Of a DNA stretch of 41,203 bases, positions 8,768 through 18,115 are shown in pieces. The position numbers and the translations under genes are program-made. Under the pieces are notes generated by a model. It was not told where the DNA came from, searched no databases, and saw only the letters and a program-made list of their open reading frames with translations. The DNA is from Synechocystis salina LEGE 00031 (GTDB lineage: Bacteria; Cyanobacteriota; Cyanobacteriia; Cyanobacteriales; Microcystaceae), in contig NZ_JADEVV010000037.1 in the NCBI RefSeq assembly GCF_015207985.1, positions 1 to 41,203 on the forward strand, in the 5' to 3' direction. The first letter of the stretch is position 1; every line of letters begins with the position of its first letter.

Positions 8768-9140
8768 TCCGACGGGTCCATTCTTCCGTTGTTGATTTAA
8801 GCTTAATGCTATGGGGTCTGTCTCTAACTCCCTCAGTTTTCCCAAATGGTAGAGATAAGTAAAATTTCTCTTGCTGATTGGGGATTGAGGGGAACGGATC
8901 GAAAGTCTACAAAACAGATTCTTGACTAAGCCATCTACTTAGAAAAACTTCTGCGTTTTGGCGATCGCATCTTTTAACCGAGATGCGATTTTTTTATCCC
9001 AAATTTCCAGGGTACCAAGGCTCGGATTAGGACAATATCTAGGAAAAATTGACGAGGAAATAAATTTGATTTTTTCTGTTCACCATATCCGAAAATCTTT
9101 CAGCATCGTTATCTAAAATGACTACCTTTACACCGATTTC
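8768..9140. other. Intergenic region after petE with terminator and a short open frame
   Basis: The first 196 bases after petE hold no gene I can support, and they could be a long 3' leader or a small RNA ending at the terminator at 8964-8995. From 9140 down to 9039 on the minus strand, the frame of the upstream oxygenase-hydrolase gene stays open for 33 codons after its TAA stop. Its translation is protein-like and includes KVVILDNDAERFSDM. This may be chance or the remains of a longer protein. Confidence 0.4.
8964..8995 (+). terminator. Strong rho-independent terminator downstream of petE
   Basis: ATCGCATCT (8964-8972) pairs perfectly with AGATGCGAT (8981-8989) around an 8-base loop and runs into seven T residues (8989-8995). 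The 5' arm overlaps a HIP1 octamer at 8961-8968. It lies 197 bases after the petE stop, far enough that it may end either the petE transcript or a separate small transcript. Confidence 0.88.
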
Positions 9141-10487
9141 TTAACCAAACACCAGGTTATCAATGATCTGTTGTAGTTGGCCGTTATCCCTAAGCTCTAG
9201 AGCAATTCTATGATTTTTGGAAGGGTATTCCACTAGCAGACAGGTTTCGCACTCAAGATATTCAGCATGTCTCCTATCAGCCCCATCACAGGCATGAGCA
9301 GGATAATGAATTTCAACCTGGGTTGCGTAGGGCTGTAAATTTTTTAAATCTAAACAATCGTGAAATGAAAACTCACCAAAAGTAAAATCTGTATTTGTTT
9401 TAAGCTGATTTAAATAGCGACAGGTATTATCGAAACGATTATCATGCAGAACTGAATTCTTAGTCTCATTTAAAACAGTCTGGGGCGCGAAACTGATCAC
9501 TTTATCAAACTTGAGAAGATGACCAAATAAAATAACTGCATAGCCACCAGAGGAACAACCTATACCAACAATTTTTTTATATTTCTTCTGTCCAATTAAT
9601 CCCTCCAGCCACGCTAGGGTCTCTTGCATCGTCTTCGTTTCGTTCTTGATGCCATCTAAATAGTATCGACATTGAATATCTCGAATAAACAGCTGATCAA
9701 CCTGTGTATATTGTTGAAGAAAATTATGAAAAACAAAAGTCGGAATTGAATTCTTATCACCAAAGCCAGCAAAGGAAACCAGTAAAGTATCTGAATCTTG
9801 GTCTATATACCAATGGTTATCTGTGTCGGACCAAGGTTTTTGTTTCCGATCACTGTAATCTAGATCATAGTTGGGCTTATTGATCGATTTTTCTGATTCC
9901 TGGCTTAATAAATTGGGGATGTATTGTTTGAGTGAATCGGTTGATTGTAGTTTCTTTTTGCCGCCATCTTCATCAAACATAAATGATAGCAACGTATATC
10001 TTTTTCCAGAAATTACTGGTTTCACACCATGTAAAAGTTCTGGTTTAAAAATAATACAAGCGCCCTTCTTTAGCTTAAATTCTCGGTCGAGGGTAGGAAA
10101 ATAAAGTTCCCCGCCTTCATAGGCTTCGGGGGCAGACAGAGCAATGACAAAACTTAGTTTTCTGTGCTCCATTTCCCCCTGAATGTCAGTATGTGGATTG
10201 TAGTGACTCTTATTTTGACCATCATAAAATCCAATTTTCCAACGCTCCCTATATTGAATTGCAATATCAAACTTTTCTTTGGCTAAGCCATCCACTGCAT
10301 TAAAAATAAATGTATCAACTGGGGCGCAATCAATCCTAGAAAGAAAGCAATCTTGTCTGATCTTTTGTTTAGGATCGACACGCATACCAACTTTAGATGA
10401 TTGAAACTCGTATTTTTTCAAAGTTTCAAAAATATACGCGATCAAAGAATCGGGAAGTAAATTTTCTACGATGATATAGTCGATCAT
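9141..10487 (-). CDS. 2OG-Fe(II) oxygenase (prolyl 4-hydroxylase-like) fused to alpha/beta hydrolase-like domain
   Basis: The 448-residue product has two parts. Residues about 1-175 form a P4H-type double-stranded beta-helix: iron ligands His99 and Asp101 in HTDIQG, distal His153 in LLHGV, and the 2-oxoglutarate-binding Arg163 in GKRYTLLSF. EGGELYFP near 124 is also typical. Residues about 230-448 look like an alpha/beta hydrolase, with TLLVSFAGFGD near 234, a nucleophile elbow GIGCSSGGYA (Ser312) and a late His426 in PSKNHRIAL. The linker near 178-225 is polar. P4H-like enzymes hydroxylate proline or other residues in peptides or small molecules. The hydrolase part lacks a recognised subfamily, so the substrate is unknown. 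The gene is AT-rich compared with mnmG and stands alone. A CTGAGCTCAG palindrome lies 15-24 bases before the ATG. Domain calls are by motif only. Confidence 0.75.
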   Translation of the reverse strand: MIDYIIVENLLPDSLIAYIFETLKKYEFQSSKVGMRVDPKQKIRQDCFLSRIDCAPVDTFIFNAVDGLAKEKFDIAIQYRERWKIGFYDGQNKSHYNPHTDIQGEMEHRKLSFVIALSAPEAYEGGELYFPTLDREFKLKKGACIIFKPELLHGVKPVISGKRYTLLSFMFDEDGGKKKLQSTDSLKQYIPNLLSQESEKSINKPNYDLDYSDRKQKPWSDTDNHWYIDQDSDTLLVSFAGFGDKNSIPTFVFHNFLQQYTQVDQLFIRDIQCRYYLDGIKNETKTMQETLAWLEGLIGQKKYKKIVGIGCSSGGYAVILFGHLLKFDKVISFAPQTVLNETKNSVLHDNRFDNTCRYLNQLKTNTDFTFGEFSFHDCLDLKNLQPYATQVEIHYPAHACDGADRRHAEYLECETCLLVEYPSKNHRIALELRDNGQLQQIIDNLVFG

Positions 10488-10791
10488 TGTTTAATTTAAT
10501 CCTGAGCTCAGTCACAAAAGAGAAATAAAATCATAGGTTCCATCTCTCTAATTGATTTTAAATTAAATTACAGATGATTATTATGAAAGAGAGTAAGGGG
10601 GAAGTTATTTGTTTTTTGGCAGTACATCTACTCCGCCATTTCGTTTGTGATCGGTGGTGCCCATTATACTGAAGTGTACGTTAAATGCCCTCGGATATAG
10701 CGTAGGACTTATGGCCCGCGGAACTCCCATTAGTTAAACTAGGGGATGGACCCAATCCAATTAAGTTAGTTATCAAAACTTTGCAGTTGCC
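10488..10791. other. Divergent intergenic region before mnmG
   Basis: There is no convincing gene. A perfect 10-base palindrome CTGAGCTCAG sits at 10502-10511, close to the start of the oxygenase-hydrolase gene, and could be an operator. A 30-codon frame at 10581-10673 has no ribosome site and no recognisable sequence. Promoters for both flanking genes must lie here, but I cannot place them with confidence. Confidence 0.4.
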
Positions 10792-12699
10792 ATGACCCTT
10801 CGATCGCCAGTGGAATTCCAAGACCAATTTGATGTCATCGTGGTGGGGGCGGGCCATGCGGGCTGTGAAGCGGCCTTGGCTACGGCGCGGTTGGGCTGTC
10901 GCACTCTCCTGTTAACTCTCAATTTAGACCGCATTGCTTGGCAACCCTGTAACCCCGCCGTGGGGGGCCCGGCCAAATCCCAGTTGACCCACGAAGTAGA
11001 TGCCTTGGGGGGGGAAATTGGTAAAATGGCTGACCGTACCTATCTGCAAAAACGGGTGTTGAATATTTCCCGGGGACCGGCGGTGTGGGCGTTGCGGGCC
11101 CAAACGGATAAACGAGAATATGCGGCGGTGATGAAAAATATTGTGGAAAATCAACCCAATCTATCCATTCGGGAAGGAATGGTGACGGATTTGGTGCTGG
11201 GGGAAAATGATGAAATCCAAGGTGTGCAAACCTACTTTGGCGCCTGCTTTGGGGCCCAGTCTGTGGTGATTACGACGGGGACTTTCCTGGGGGGCAAAAT
11301 TTGGATTGGCAATAAGTCCATGCCAGCGGGGCGGGCCGGCGAGTTTGCCGCAGTGGGATTAACGGAAACATTGAACGCCTTGGGCTTTGAAACTGGCAGA
11401 TTAAAAACAGGGACTCCAGCTAGGGTGGACCGGCGATCGGTAGACTATGACAAATTAGAGCCCCAACCCCCCGACGACCAAGTAAGTTGGTTTAGCTTCG
11501 ACCCAGCGCTGTGGGTGGAACGGGAGCAAATGAATTGTTACCTAACCAGAACAACGGCTAAAACCCATCAATTAATTAAAGATAATCTCCACCTGTCCCC
11601 CATTTATGGTGGCTTTATTGACTCCAAAGGGCCCCGTTATTGTCCTTCCATCGAAGACAAAATTGTTCGTTTTGCCGATAAAGAAAGCCATCAAATTTTT
11701 ATCGAGCCGGAAGGTCGAGACATTCCCGAACTCTACATCCAAGGTTTTTCCACGGGGCTACCGGAAAATGTACAACTGGCCATGTTACAAACTTTGCCGG
11801 GGCTCGAAAATTGCGTTATGTTGCGGCCCGCCTATGCAGTGGAATATGACTTTTTACCAGCGACCCAATGCTACCCCAGCTTAATGACAAAAAAAGTGGC
11901 AGGGCTATTTTGTGCGGGGCAAATTAATGGCACCACCGGCTATGAAGAAGCAGCGGCCCAAGGCTTAGTAGCCGGCATCAATGCGGCGCGTCATTGTCAA
12001 GGCAAATCCTTGGTCATCTTCTCCCGGGAGGAAAGTTATCTCGGTACCTTAATTGACGATTTATGCACCAAAGATTTGCGGGAACCCTACCGGATGCTCA
12101 CCAGCCGTTCCGAGTACCGCTTAATTTTGCGTTCTGACAATGCCGATCAAAGGTTAACTCCCTTAGGACGGGAAATTGGCTTAATTGACGATCGCCGTTG
12201 GAACCTATTCCAGACTAAACAAGCTAACATTACAGCGGAAAAGGAAAGGCTGTACAGTACCCGCATTAAGGAACAGGACGAGGTGGGTAAAAGCATCGCC
12301 GACTATACCCAGCAAAGGATTAAAGGTTCTATTGTTTTGGCCGATTTATTACGGCGGCCGGGATTCCATTATCCCGACTTGGAAAAATTTGCCTTGGGGG
12401 ATGGCAGTTTAACCGCCGAGGAAAAACAGGGCGTGGAAATCGAAATCAAATACTCAGGCTACATTAAACGGCAACAAACCCAAATTGAACAGGTGAGCCG
12501 CCACAGCCAAAAACGTTTGCCCCCAAGCTTAAATTACATGGCCATTGAAACCCTATCCATGGAAGCGAGGGAAAAACTAACCCAGTTCCAACCCCTCACC
12601 ATTGGCCAGGCCGGTCGCATTGGGGGCGTTAACCCCGCCGATATCAATGCCCTCTTGGTTTATCTGGAAAGTCAACTAAGGCGATCGGTTTCCCCTTGA
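10792..12699 (+). CDS. mnmG: tRNA uridine-5-carboxymethylaminomethyl modification enzyme MnmG
   Basis: The 635-residue FAD enzyme works with the GTPase MnmE to modify U34 in the wobble position of certain tRNAs. The dinucleotide-binding motif [14 protein letters not shown] (16-29) opens the protein. The family signatures [12 protein letters not shown] and GLYFCGQING-like [16 protein letters not shown] follow, and the C-terminal helical domain that contacts MnmE is complete. Length is normal. The ATG at 10792 fits the usual start just before the first beta strand. The gene converges with the large kinase gene, and their coding ends overlap by 28 bases. I recall the PCC 6803 homologue as sll0202 (gidA). 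mnmE is not in the window. Confidence 0.96.
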   Translation: MTLRSPVEFQDQFDVIVVGAGHAGCEAALATARLGCRTLLLTLNLDRIAWQPCNPAVGGPAKSQLTHEVDALGGEIGKMADRTYLQKRVLNISRGPAVWALRAQTDKREYAAVMKNIVENQPNLSIREGMVTDLVLGENDEIQGVQTYFGACFGAQSVVITTGTFLGGKIWIGNKSMPAGRAGEFAAVGLTETLNALGFETGRLKTGTPARVDRRSVDYDKLEPQPPDDQVSWFSFDPALWVEREQMNCYLTRTTAKTHQLIKDNLHLSPIYGGFIDSKGPRYCPSIEDKIVRFADKESHQIFIEPEGRDIPELYIQGFSTGLPENVQLAMLQTLPGLENCVMLRPAYAVEYDFLPATQCYPSLMTKKVAGLFCAGQINGTTGYEEAAAQGLVAGINAARHCQGKSLVIFSREESYLGTLIDDLCTKDLREPYRMLTSRSEYRLILRSDNADQRLTPLGREIGLIDDRRWNLFQTKQANITAEKERLYSTRIKEQDEVGKSIADYTQQRIKGSIVLADLLRRPGFHYPDLEKFALGDGSLTAEEKQGVEIEIKYSGYIKRQQTQIEQVSRHSQKRLPPSLNYMAIETLSMEAREKLTQFQPLTIGQAGRIGGVNPADINALLVYLESQLRRSVSP

Positions 12700-15600
12700 G
12701 CAATTTGAACTATGGGGGCAGGGTTTAAGGGCAATTTGATCACCATTGTTGTCCCTTTTTCCGGCACCGATTCTACTTGTATTGTCCCTCCCTGGAATTC
12801 CACATAGCGTTTAACAATGCTCAGTCCCAAACCAGTACCGGGAACGTCCCCCACATTACTGGCACGGTGGAAAGCTTCAAACAGTTTTTCTCGATCCTGG
12901 GGAGGAATGCCGATGCCTTCATCCTGTACTTGGAAAAGTAAATGATCTTCATCCCTACTAATGTCCAGGGTAACCGTACTGCCCGGGGCTGAATATTTAA
13001 TTGCATTACTTAAAACATTTTCCAACGCATGGCGGAGCAGCCTCACATCCACCAAGGAGCGTTCCTCCGGCTTGAGATGGTAGTTAAACTCCAGATTGTG
13101 TTCACTGCCCAGGCCACAGCTAAAATTTTCGATTACATCGTTACCCAAGTTCCGGAGGTTTGTGTTACCCAGCTCAATTTCTAGTTTATTGGCGTCGTAG
13201 CGGCTGATGGAAAGTACATCATCAATTAGTTGTTTTAGCCGTTGGCTAGCATTTTGAATATTATTGATGTAGTGTTGTTTCTTTTCTAGAGAAAGACGGT
13301 CAAAATATTTGGATAATAACTCTCCAAATCCGATAATAGAAGTCAAAGGGGTACGAAATTCATGGGAAACAATATCGACAAATTGGCTTTTGGCTTCATT
13401 TAACTCCCGTTCTTTGACTAAGGATCTCAATATTTCGATTTCCGCCCGTTTAATGTCGGTAATATCCTGACCAAATACCACTACCCGAGCGGCTTCTGAC
13501 AGATCATCCACTAAAAATTCTACTGTTTGTGCCCAAATTTGTGTGCCGTCTTTTTTCTCCATAGAGAAAATAGTCCACTCCCCTAGGTTAAAACGGGCCT
13601 GTTCTAAATTTTCTGCATGTTCTTCTCGGTGAATTTTTTGCCATAGCAGTGGATCTTCATACATTTCTTGGGGAGTGTAACCAGTTAAACTTTCAAAAGA
13701 AGGATTAATGTAATACCACTTGCTAAAATTCATCGTTCTCATACCGAAGAAAATTGGCAGATTTTCCACAATACAACGTAGGGTAGCTTCGTTATCTTGA
13801 ATAATTTGTAACTGTTTTCTTTGCTCCGTTATATCTTGAATTACTGCCAGCACATTGGTCTCATTTTTTGAAGTGATCAGGGCAGTGGAAATTTCAATTG
13901 TACGCAGAACTCCGTCCCGGCGGACGATTTGCCACTCCTCCTTGACCATGTCTACCCCAAAAGCCACCGCTTTCATTCGGGCGATCGCCCTTTGTCGAGA
14001 TTGTTCATCGGGGTATAGGGTCTGATACCAGCCGCACTGATTAATTTCTTCCCGACTATAGCCCGTGATGGTTTCCATGATTGGATTCCAAACACTAAAT
14101 TCCAGGAAAGGAAATTGGGTAACTGGCTGATAAACACATAACCCTTCCACCATTTTTTCCAATAATTGCTGACGAAAGTAATTTTCCCGTTGCAATTGAG
14201 CTTGAATCGTTTTTTGTAGAGTTATATCATGGACTATGCACTGAACAATCGAATGGTTTTCATAGGTAATCACACTGGCGGAAATGTCGACGGAAATTAA
14301 TTCTCCAGATTTTTTTACCAATTTGACATCGGTTAACTCGGCAATTTGTTCCCTTCTGAGGATGCGCCAAAAGTGTCTTTGTTGAGCCTGGAACTCTGAA
14401 GGCAATAGCCTGATGTCAAGCAAAGACCGTCCAATTAATTCTTCTTGGCTGTAACCACTTAACTCCACGGCCCGATAGTTTACTTCCAGGACAATGAAAT
14501 CAATCGTAATTAAAATAATTGCGTCACTGGCATCCCGCACTAGGGCTCGATATTTTGCTTCTTGGGTAGCCAGGGTAATGCTCACCTGTTCTTTTTCAAT
14601 AATTTCCTGTAATAATTGACTATTGCTAGTTTCCAACTCACTAGTTCTTTCTTCAATCAGCACTTCTAGATTTTCATTAATAGTTTTTAGTTGAATTTCC
14701 GCTTGCTTGCGTTCAGTAATGTCGGAAAAAGTCAACACCACTTCCTGGATGGTATTTTCATTGTAGGATTCAGGATAGGCATTAATATATGCCCAAAGTA
14801 CTCGATCAATATCGGAACGGTAAATCCCCATTTCAAAATTTCTGCAGGGCATTTGATTGGCTAAAACCTGGGCCACGGGAAACTCTTCTTTTTTCAGCTT
14901 TTTTCCTGTTCCATCAAAAAACATCCAGTATTCATCTTCTATATTTCTGCCTTCTAAATCCGTTAAACCCAGGAATTTTTCTGCCCGAGGATTAGCATAA
15001 ACAATTTCGGTGTCGGCTTTATGAACTACCACGCCATTATCGAGATTTTCTAATAGACGGTAGTATTTATCCTGATTTTCCCGCAGTTCATCCTCCATTC
15101 GTTTGCGGTCACTAATATCCCGTAGGGAAACTAATTTTGCCAATTGTCCATACCAAGTAATCTCAGTTACACTAACATCAACGGTATAAACATTACCGTC
15201 GTCCACTGATAAGCTAAATTCCGTATTTTCCAATGGGCTACAAATAGTTCCCACTAGCTCTTCCAAAGTACAGTTGAGAAACTTCACTGCTTGGGCATTG
15301 GCATAACAAATATGATTATCTTGGTCTAATACCAATAGCCCGTCGTTAATACTGGCAAAAATATCTCGGAAATTGGCCTCGCTATTCCTGATAGCCTGCT
15401 CTGTTTGAGCCCATTCTGAAATATCCCGACAATTGTAAAGATAAACACCACCGTTAATGGCAACTTTCTTAAGATTGATGAGTAGGGAGTGAATTTTACC
15501 TCGCTTATCCTGAATGCTGTGCTGTAAATTTTGCAATTCTCCTTTCTCTTTTAGTTCATACTCGTTAAAACTAAAATCACCCAGAAGTATCTTAATATTT

Positions 15601-16208
15601 TCCATGGCGTTTACTTCTGCCACAGAATAACCAAAAATTGTATCAACTTTGGGACAAATAAAAGTAAATTTTCCGATTGAATCAGTAACAAAAACGGTAT
15701 CAGAAATGTTAGCTAAGATTATTTGACTAAGTTGTTCTATCTGACTATTATTTTCGTCAACACAAACGGATTCAGTAAAATTTTCCAGATAGCTATTATG
15801 GTATTCCAGGGTTTGCTTTTGCTGGAAAAGTTGTAGATAAATTTTGACTTTGGTCTGGAGAAAAAATTCATTGGGCGGTTGCTCAAGAAAATCAACTACT
15901 CCCAAAATATCTATTTCGGCCATTGCCTTGGTAATAATTTCTTGCCGAGCCAGAAAAATAATTGGGGTTTGTTCCGCCAGGGGAAAAGAACGAATAATTT
16001 TAGCGGTATTTAACCCGTCTAACTCAGGCATTTCCTCCGCCAAAATCATTAAGGCAAACTCTGTGGTGGCGGCGGTGGCGATCGCCTCTCGGCCGGAGTT
16101 GGCTGTGATTATTTCCACCGGTAGGGAACCCAGGGCGTGGGACAGGGCAGCAAGACGTTCCTGGTGCTCATCCACTAACAGGACTTTGGGGCTAGGAATG
16201 ATAGGCAT
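12672..16208 (-). CDS. Multi-PAS sensor histidine kinase with degenerate N-terminal receiver
   Basis: The product is 1178 residues from ATG 16208, with an in-frame TTG three codons earlier. Residues 1-120 have a receiver fold (KVLLVDE, Asp13). However, the phosphoacceptor position is Ala57 ([11 protein letters not shown]), the switch Thr/Ser is Ala87 and the conserved Lys is Gln110 (FLEQPP), so it is a pseudo-receiver. About six PAS domains follow, ending in RDIS, SDITERK, HDIT, QDITEQ and QDITDIK, with a coiled coil between the third and fourth. The catalytic core is complete: SHEFRTPL with His949, NAIKYS (Asn1068), DEGIGIP (about 1096) and GTGLGLS (1124-1130). No transmembrane helix is visible, so it is cytoplasmic. 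No response regulator is adjacent. The 3' end overlaps mnmG by 28 bases. I recall the PCC 6803 counterpart as slr0210. The signal is unknown. Confidence 0.93.
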   Translation of the reverse strand: MPIIPSPKVLLVDEHQERLAALSHALGSLPVEIITANSGREAIATAATTEFALMILAEEMPELDGLNTAKIIRSFPLAEQTPIIFLARQEIITKAMAEIDILGVVDFLEQPPNEFFLQTKVKIYLQLFQQKQTLEYHNSYLENFTESVCVDENNSQIEQLSQIILANISDTVFVTDSIGKFTFICPKVDTIFGYSVAEVNAMENIKILLGDFSFNEYELKEKGELQNLQHSIQDKRGKIHSLLINLKKVAINGGVYLYNCRDISEWAQTEQAIRNSEANFRDIFASINDGLLVLDQDNHICYANAQAVKFLNCTLEELVGTICSPLENTEFSLSVDDGNVYTVDVSVTEITWYGQLAKLVSLRDISDRKRMEDELRENQDKYYRLLENLDNGVVVHKADTEIVYANPRAEKFLGLTDLEGRNIEDEYWMFFDGTGKKLKKEEFPVAQVLANQMPCRNFEMGIYRSDIDRVLWAYINAYPESYNENTIQEVVLTFSDITERKQAEIQLKTINENLEVLIEERTSELETSNSQLLQEIIEKEQVSITLATQEAKYRALVRDASDAIILITIDFIVLEVNYRAVELSGYSQEELIGRSLLDIRLLPSEFQAQQRHFWRILRREQIAELTDVKLVKKSGELISVDISASVITYENHSIVQCIVHDITLQKTIQAQLQRENYFRQQLLEKMVEGLCVYQPVTQFPFLEFSVWNPIMETITGYSREEINQCGWYQTLYPDEQSRQRAIARMKAVAFGVDMVKEEWQIVRRDGVLRTIEISTALITSKNETNVLAVIQDITEQRKQLQIIQDNEATLRCIVENLPIFFGMRTMNFSKWYYINPSFESLTGYTPQEMYEDPLLWQKIHREEHAENLEQARFNLGEWTIFSMEKKDGTQIWAQTVEFLVDDLSEAARVVVFGQDITDIKRAEIEILRSLVKERELNEAKSQFVDIVSHEFRTPLTSIIGFGELLSKYFDRLSLEKKQHYINNIQNASQRLKQLIDDVLSISRYDANKLEIELGNTNLRNLGNDVIENFSCGLGSEHNLEFNYHLKPEERSLVDVRLLRHALENVLSNAIKYSAPGSTVTLDISRDEDHLLFQVQDEGIGIPPQDREKLFEAFHRASNVGDVPGTGLGLSIVKRYVEFQGGTIQVESVPEKGTTMVIKLPLNPAPIVQIAQGETDRLS

Positions 16209-16345
16209 GGGTTCCAAGGTCAGACATTAATTAAGACAAGGAAAATTCCATTTTTCGGGAGATGGGGGCCTTCCCCACGGGCGGTGGACTATCCCCTGCA
16301 TTAAAATGTTAGTCTCTAACGATTTTTGAATTTTCAAAGTTCCCT

Positions 16346-17716
16346 ATGACCACTTTAACGCCCATCCATGTCATCGGTGGAGGCTTAGCGGGTACGGAGG
16401 CTGCCTGGCAAATCGCCCAAGCAGGAGTTCCAGTTATTCTGACGGAAATGCGCCCCGAACGCCTGAGTCCAGCCCACCACAGTCAGGATTTGGCGGAGTT
16501 GGTTTGTAGTAATTCCTTTGGCGCTAAAGCTGGCGATCGGGCAGCGGGACTTTTACAAACAGAATTACGCAAGTTGAATTCTCTGATTATCACCACAGCG
16601 GATCGCCATGCGGTGCCAGCAGGGGGCGCTTTAGCGGTGGACCGGGGGGTCTTTAGCCGGTCTTTGACAGAACAAGTGGCCAGCCATCCCCTGGTGGAAT
16701 TACGGCGGGGGGAAGTAACGGAAATTCCCAGGGAAGGTATTACGGTTCTGACTACAGGGCCCCTCACTAGTCCGGCACTAACGGAGGATTTGCAACGATT
16801 CACCGGCATGGAGTACCTCAGCTTTTTTGATGCGGCCAGCCCCATTGTGGTGGGAGACTCCATCAATAAAGAAGTGGCATTTTTTGCTTCCCGCTATGAC
16901 AAGGGGGAGGCGGCCTATCTCAACTGTCCCTTTAACCGAGGCCAGTATCTCCATTTTTGGCAGGCATTATGTGAGGCGGAACAGGCTGCCCTGAAGGACT
17001 TTGACCGGGAAACAGCCAAGTTTTTTGAGGGGTGTTTGCCCATAGAGGAATTGGCCCAGCGGGGGGAGGATACTATGCGTTACGGCCCTCTAAAACCCGT
17101 TGGTCTATTTGATGCCCGTTTGGGCGACTTCCGAGATCCAGCTAATAGGGAGAAAAAACCCTACGCGGTGGTGCAATTACGCCAGGAAGATAAGGCGGGA
17201 CAATTGTGGAACATGGTGGGCTTTCAAACTAATTTACGCTGGGGAGAACAGGGACGGGTTTTCCGTTTAATTCCTGGCTTAGAAAACGCCGAGTTTGTCC
17301 GCATGGGGGTAATGCACCGCAATACCTTTATCAATTCGCCCCAACTCCTGAGCGCTAGTCTTCATTTCGGCGATCGCCAAAGCCTATTTGCGGCGGGACA
17401 ATTAGTGGGAACGGAGGGTTATGCCGCTGCTACGGCTGGAGGATGGTTAGCCGGCACCAATGCGGCTCGGTTGGCGTTGGGTTTACCGCTGCTCACATTG
17501 CCCGTTACGACCATGATGGGAGCCTTGTTTAACTTCATCAGTTCCGCTTCCCCCAAACATTTCCAACCCATGCCGCCCAATTTTGGCATTTTACCGGAGT
17601 TACCCCAACGTATTCGCAATAAGCAAGAACGTTACGGCCAATATCGAGACCGGGCTTTGGCCGATTTAGAAGCTTGGCAAACTAGCATCAAAGATTTAGC
17701 AACCTGTCGAGTTTAG
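16346..17716 (+). CDS. trmFO: Methylenetetrahydrofolate--tRNA-(uracil-5-)-methyltransferase TrmFO
   Basis: The 456-residue FAD- and folate-dependent enzyme makes 5-methyluridine at position 54 of tRNAs. The FAD motif is [14 protein letters not shown] (7-20). Cys54 in ELVCSNSFG and Cys230 in FFEGCLPIE correspond to the two functional cysteines described for the Bacillus enzyme, and NRGQYLHFW near 197 is typical. It is a paralogue of MnmG within the GidA family and shares its C-terminal [16 protein letters not shown]-like segment. ATG 16346 sits just before the first beta strand. The gene reads divergently from the kinase gene, 137 bases apart. I recall the PCC 6803 counterpart as sll0204. Confidence 0.95.
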   Translation: MTTLTPIHVIGGGLAGTEAAWQIAQAGVPVILTEMRPERLSPAHHSQDLAELVCSNSFGAKAGDRAAGLLQTELRKLNSLIITTADRHAVPAGGALAVDRGVFSRSLTEQVASHPLVELRRGEVTEIPREGITVLTTGPLTSPALTEDLQRFTGMEYLSFFDAASPIVVGDSINKEVAFFASRYDKGEAAYLNCPFNRGQYLHFWQALCEAEQAALKDFDRETAKFFEGCLPIEELAQRGEDTMRYGPLKPVGLFDARLGDFRDPANREKKPYAVVQLRQEDKAGQLWNMVGFQTNLRWGEQGRVFRLIPGLENAEFVRMGVMHRNTFINSPQLLSASLHFGDRQSLFAAGQLVGTEGYAAATAGGWLAGTNAARLALGLPLLTLPVTTMMGALFNFISSASPKHFQPMPPNFGILPELPQRIRNKQERYGQYRDRALADLEAWQTSIKDLATCRV

Positions 17717-17780
17717 GGCTGGCAACTACCAAAAAAGTCGGCTTAGAATTGATACAAAGTCAAAATTAAGGAGCAATCCC

Positions 17781-17968
17781 ATGGCAGACAGAGCCCTAAT
17801 GGAAAAAATCAATGCTCTGCCCGATGCCATGAAAATTGAAGTAGAACACTTTGTCGAGTTTCTGCTGACTAAGCAATCACCAGTCAGTCCAGCAAATGAT
17901 GATGGACAAAAAAATACCGTCAAGCAGATGTTCTAAAGGGGAAAATTTGGATGGCCGATGACTTTTGA
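17781..17968 (+). pseudogene. Frameshifted DUF2281/VapB-like antitoxin remnant
   Basis: ATG 17781 follows a very good AAGGAG site and encodes MADRALMEKINALPDAMKIE and then VEHFVEFLLTK, the start of DUF2281-type antitoxins. The frame ends at TAA 17934-17936 after 51 codons. In frame +2 the expected C-terminal antitoxin motif KGKIWMADDF continues (17936-17965) and then hits TGA at 17966-17968. A single frameshift would join the two pieces. The 51-residue product may still be made, but its toxin-neutralising tail is lost. It sits directly before a toxin remnant. Confidence 0.75.
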
Positions 17969-18065
17969 TTGCATGATTATCACTCAGGCTCAATGCCATA
18001 ATTTGTCCGTCGTTAGCAAAGACGAAAATTTCAAGAAATATGATGTTAATTTAATCTGGGAATGA
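17958..18065 (+). pseudogene. C-terminal remnant of a PIN-domain (VapC-like) toxin
   Basis: This 35-codon frame encodes MTFDCMIITQAQCHNLSVVS and then KDENFKKYDVNLIWE. It matches the last quarter of PIN-domain toxins, where D-R-x-I-I-A-Q-A, then L-x-x-V-S-x-D-x-x-F, then Y-x-V-x-x-I-W is usual. The N-terminal and central parts, including the first acidic metal ligands, are missing, so an RNase cannot be formed. The usual Arg after Asp is Cys here. The antitoxin remnant overlaps its start. An internal deletion of an antitoxin-toxin pair explains both pieces. Confidence 0.7.
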
Positions 18066-18115
18066 GAGCAATAATCCGTTGATAGGATTTATTTTTATCC
18101 CCTAAGCTTCATTGC

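Noticed and set aside
8245-8845. Minus-strand frames of 140-152 codons over petE
   Set aside because: They overlap the plastocyanin gene and its promoter; their sequence is the complement of a conserved gene.
10581-10673. 30-codon frame upstream of mnmG
   Set aside because: No ribosome site, unusual Cys/His/Trp-rich composition and no recognisable motif; likely chance.
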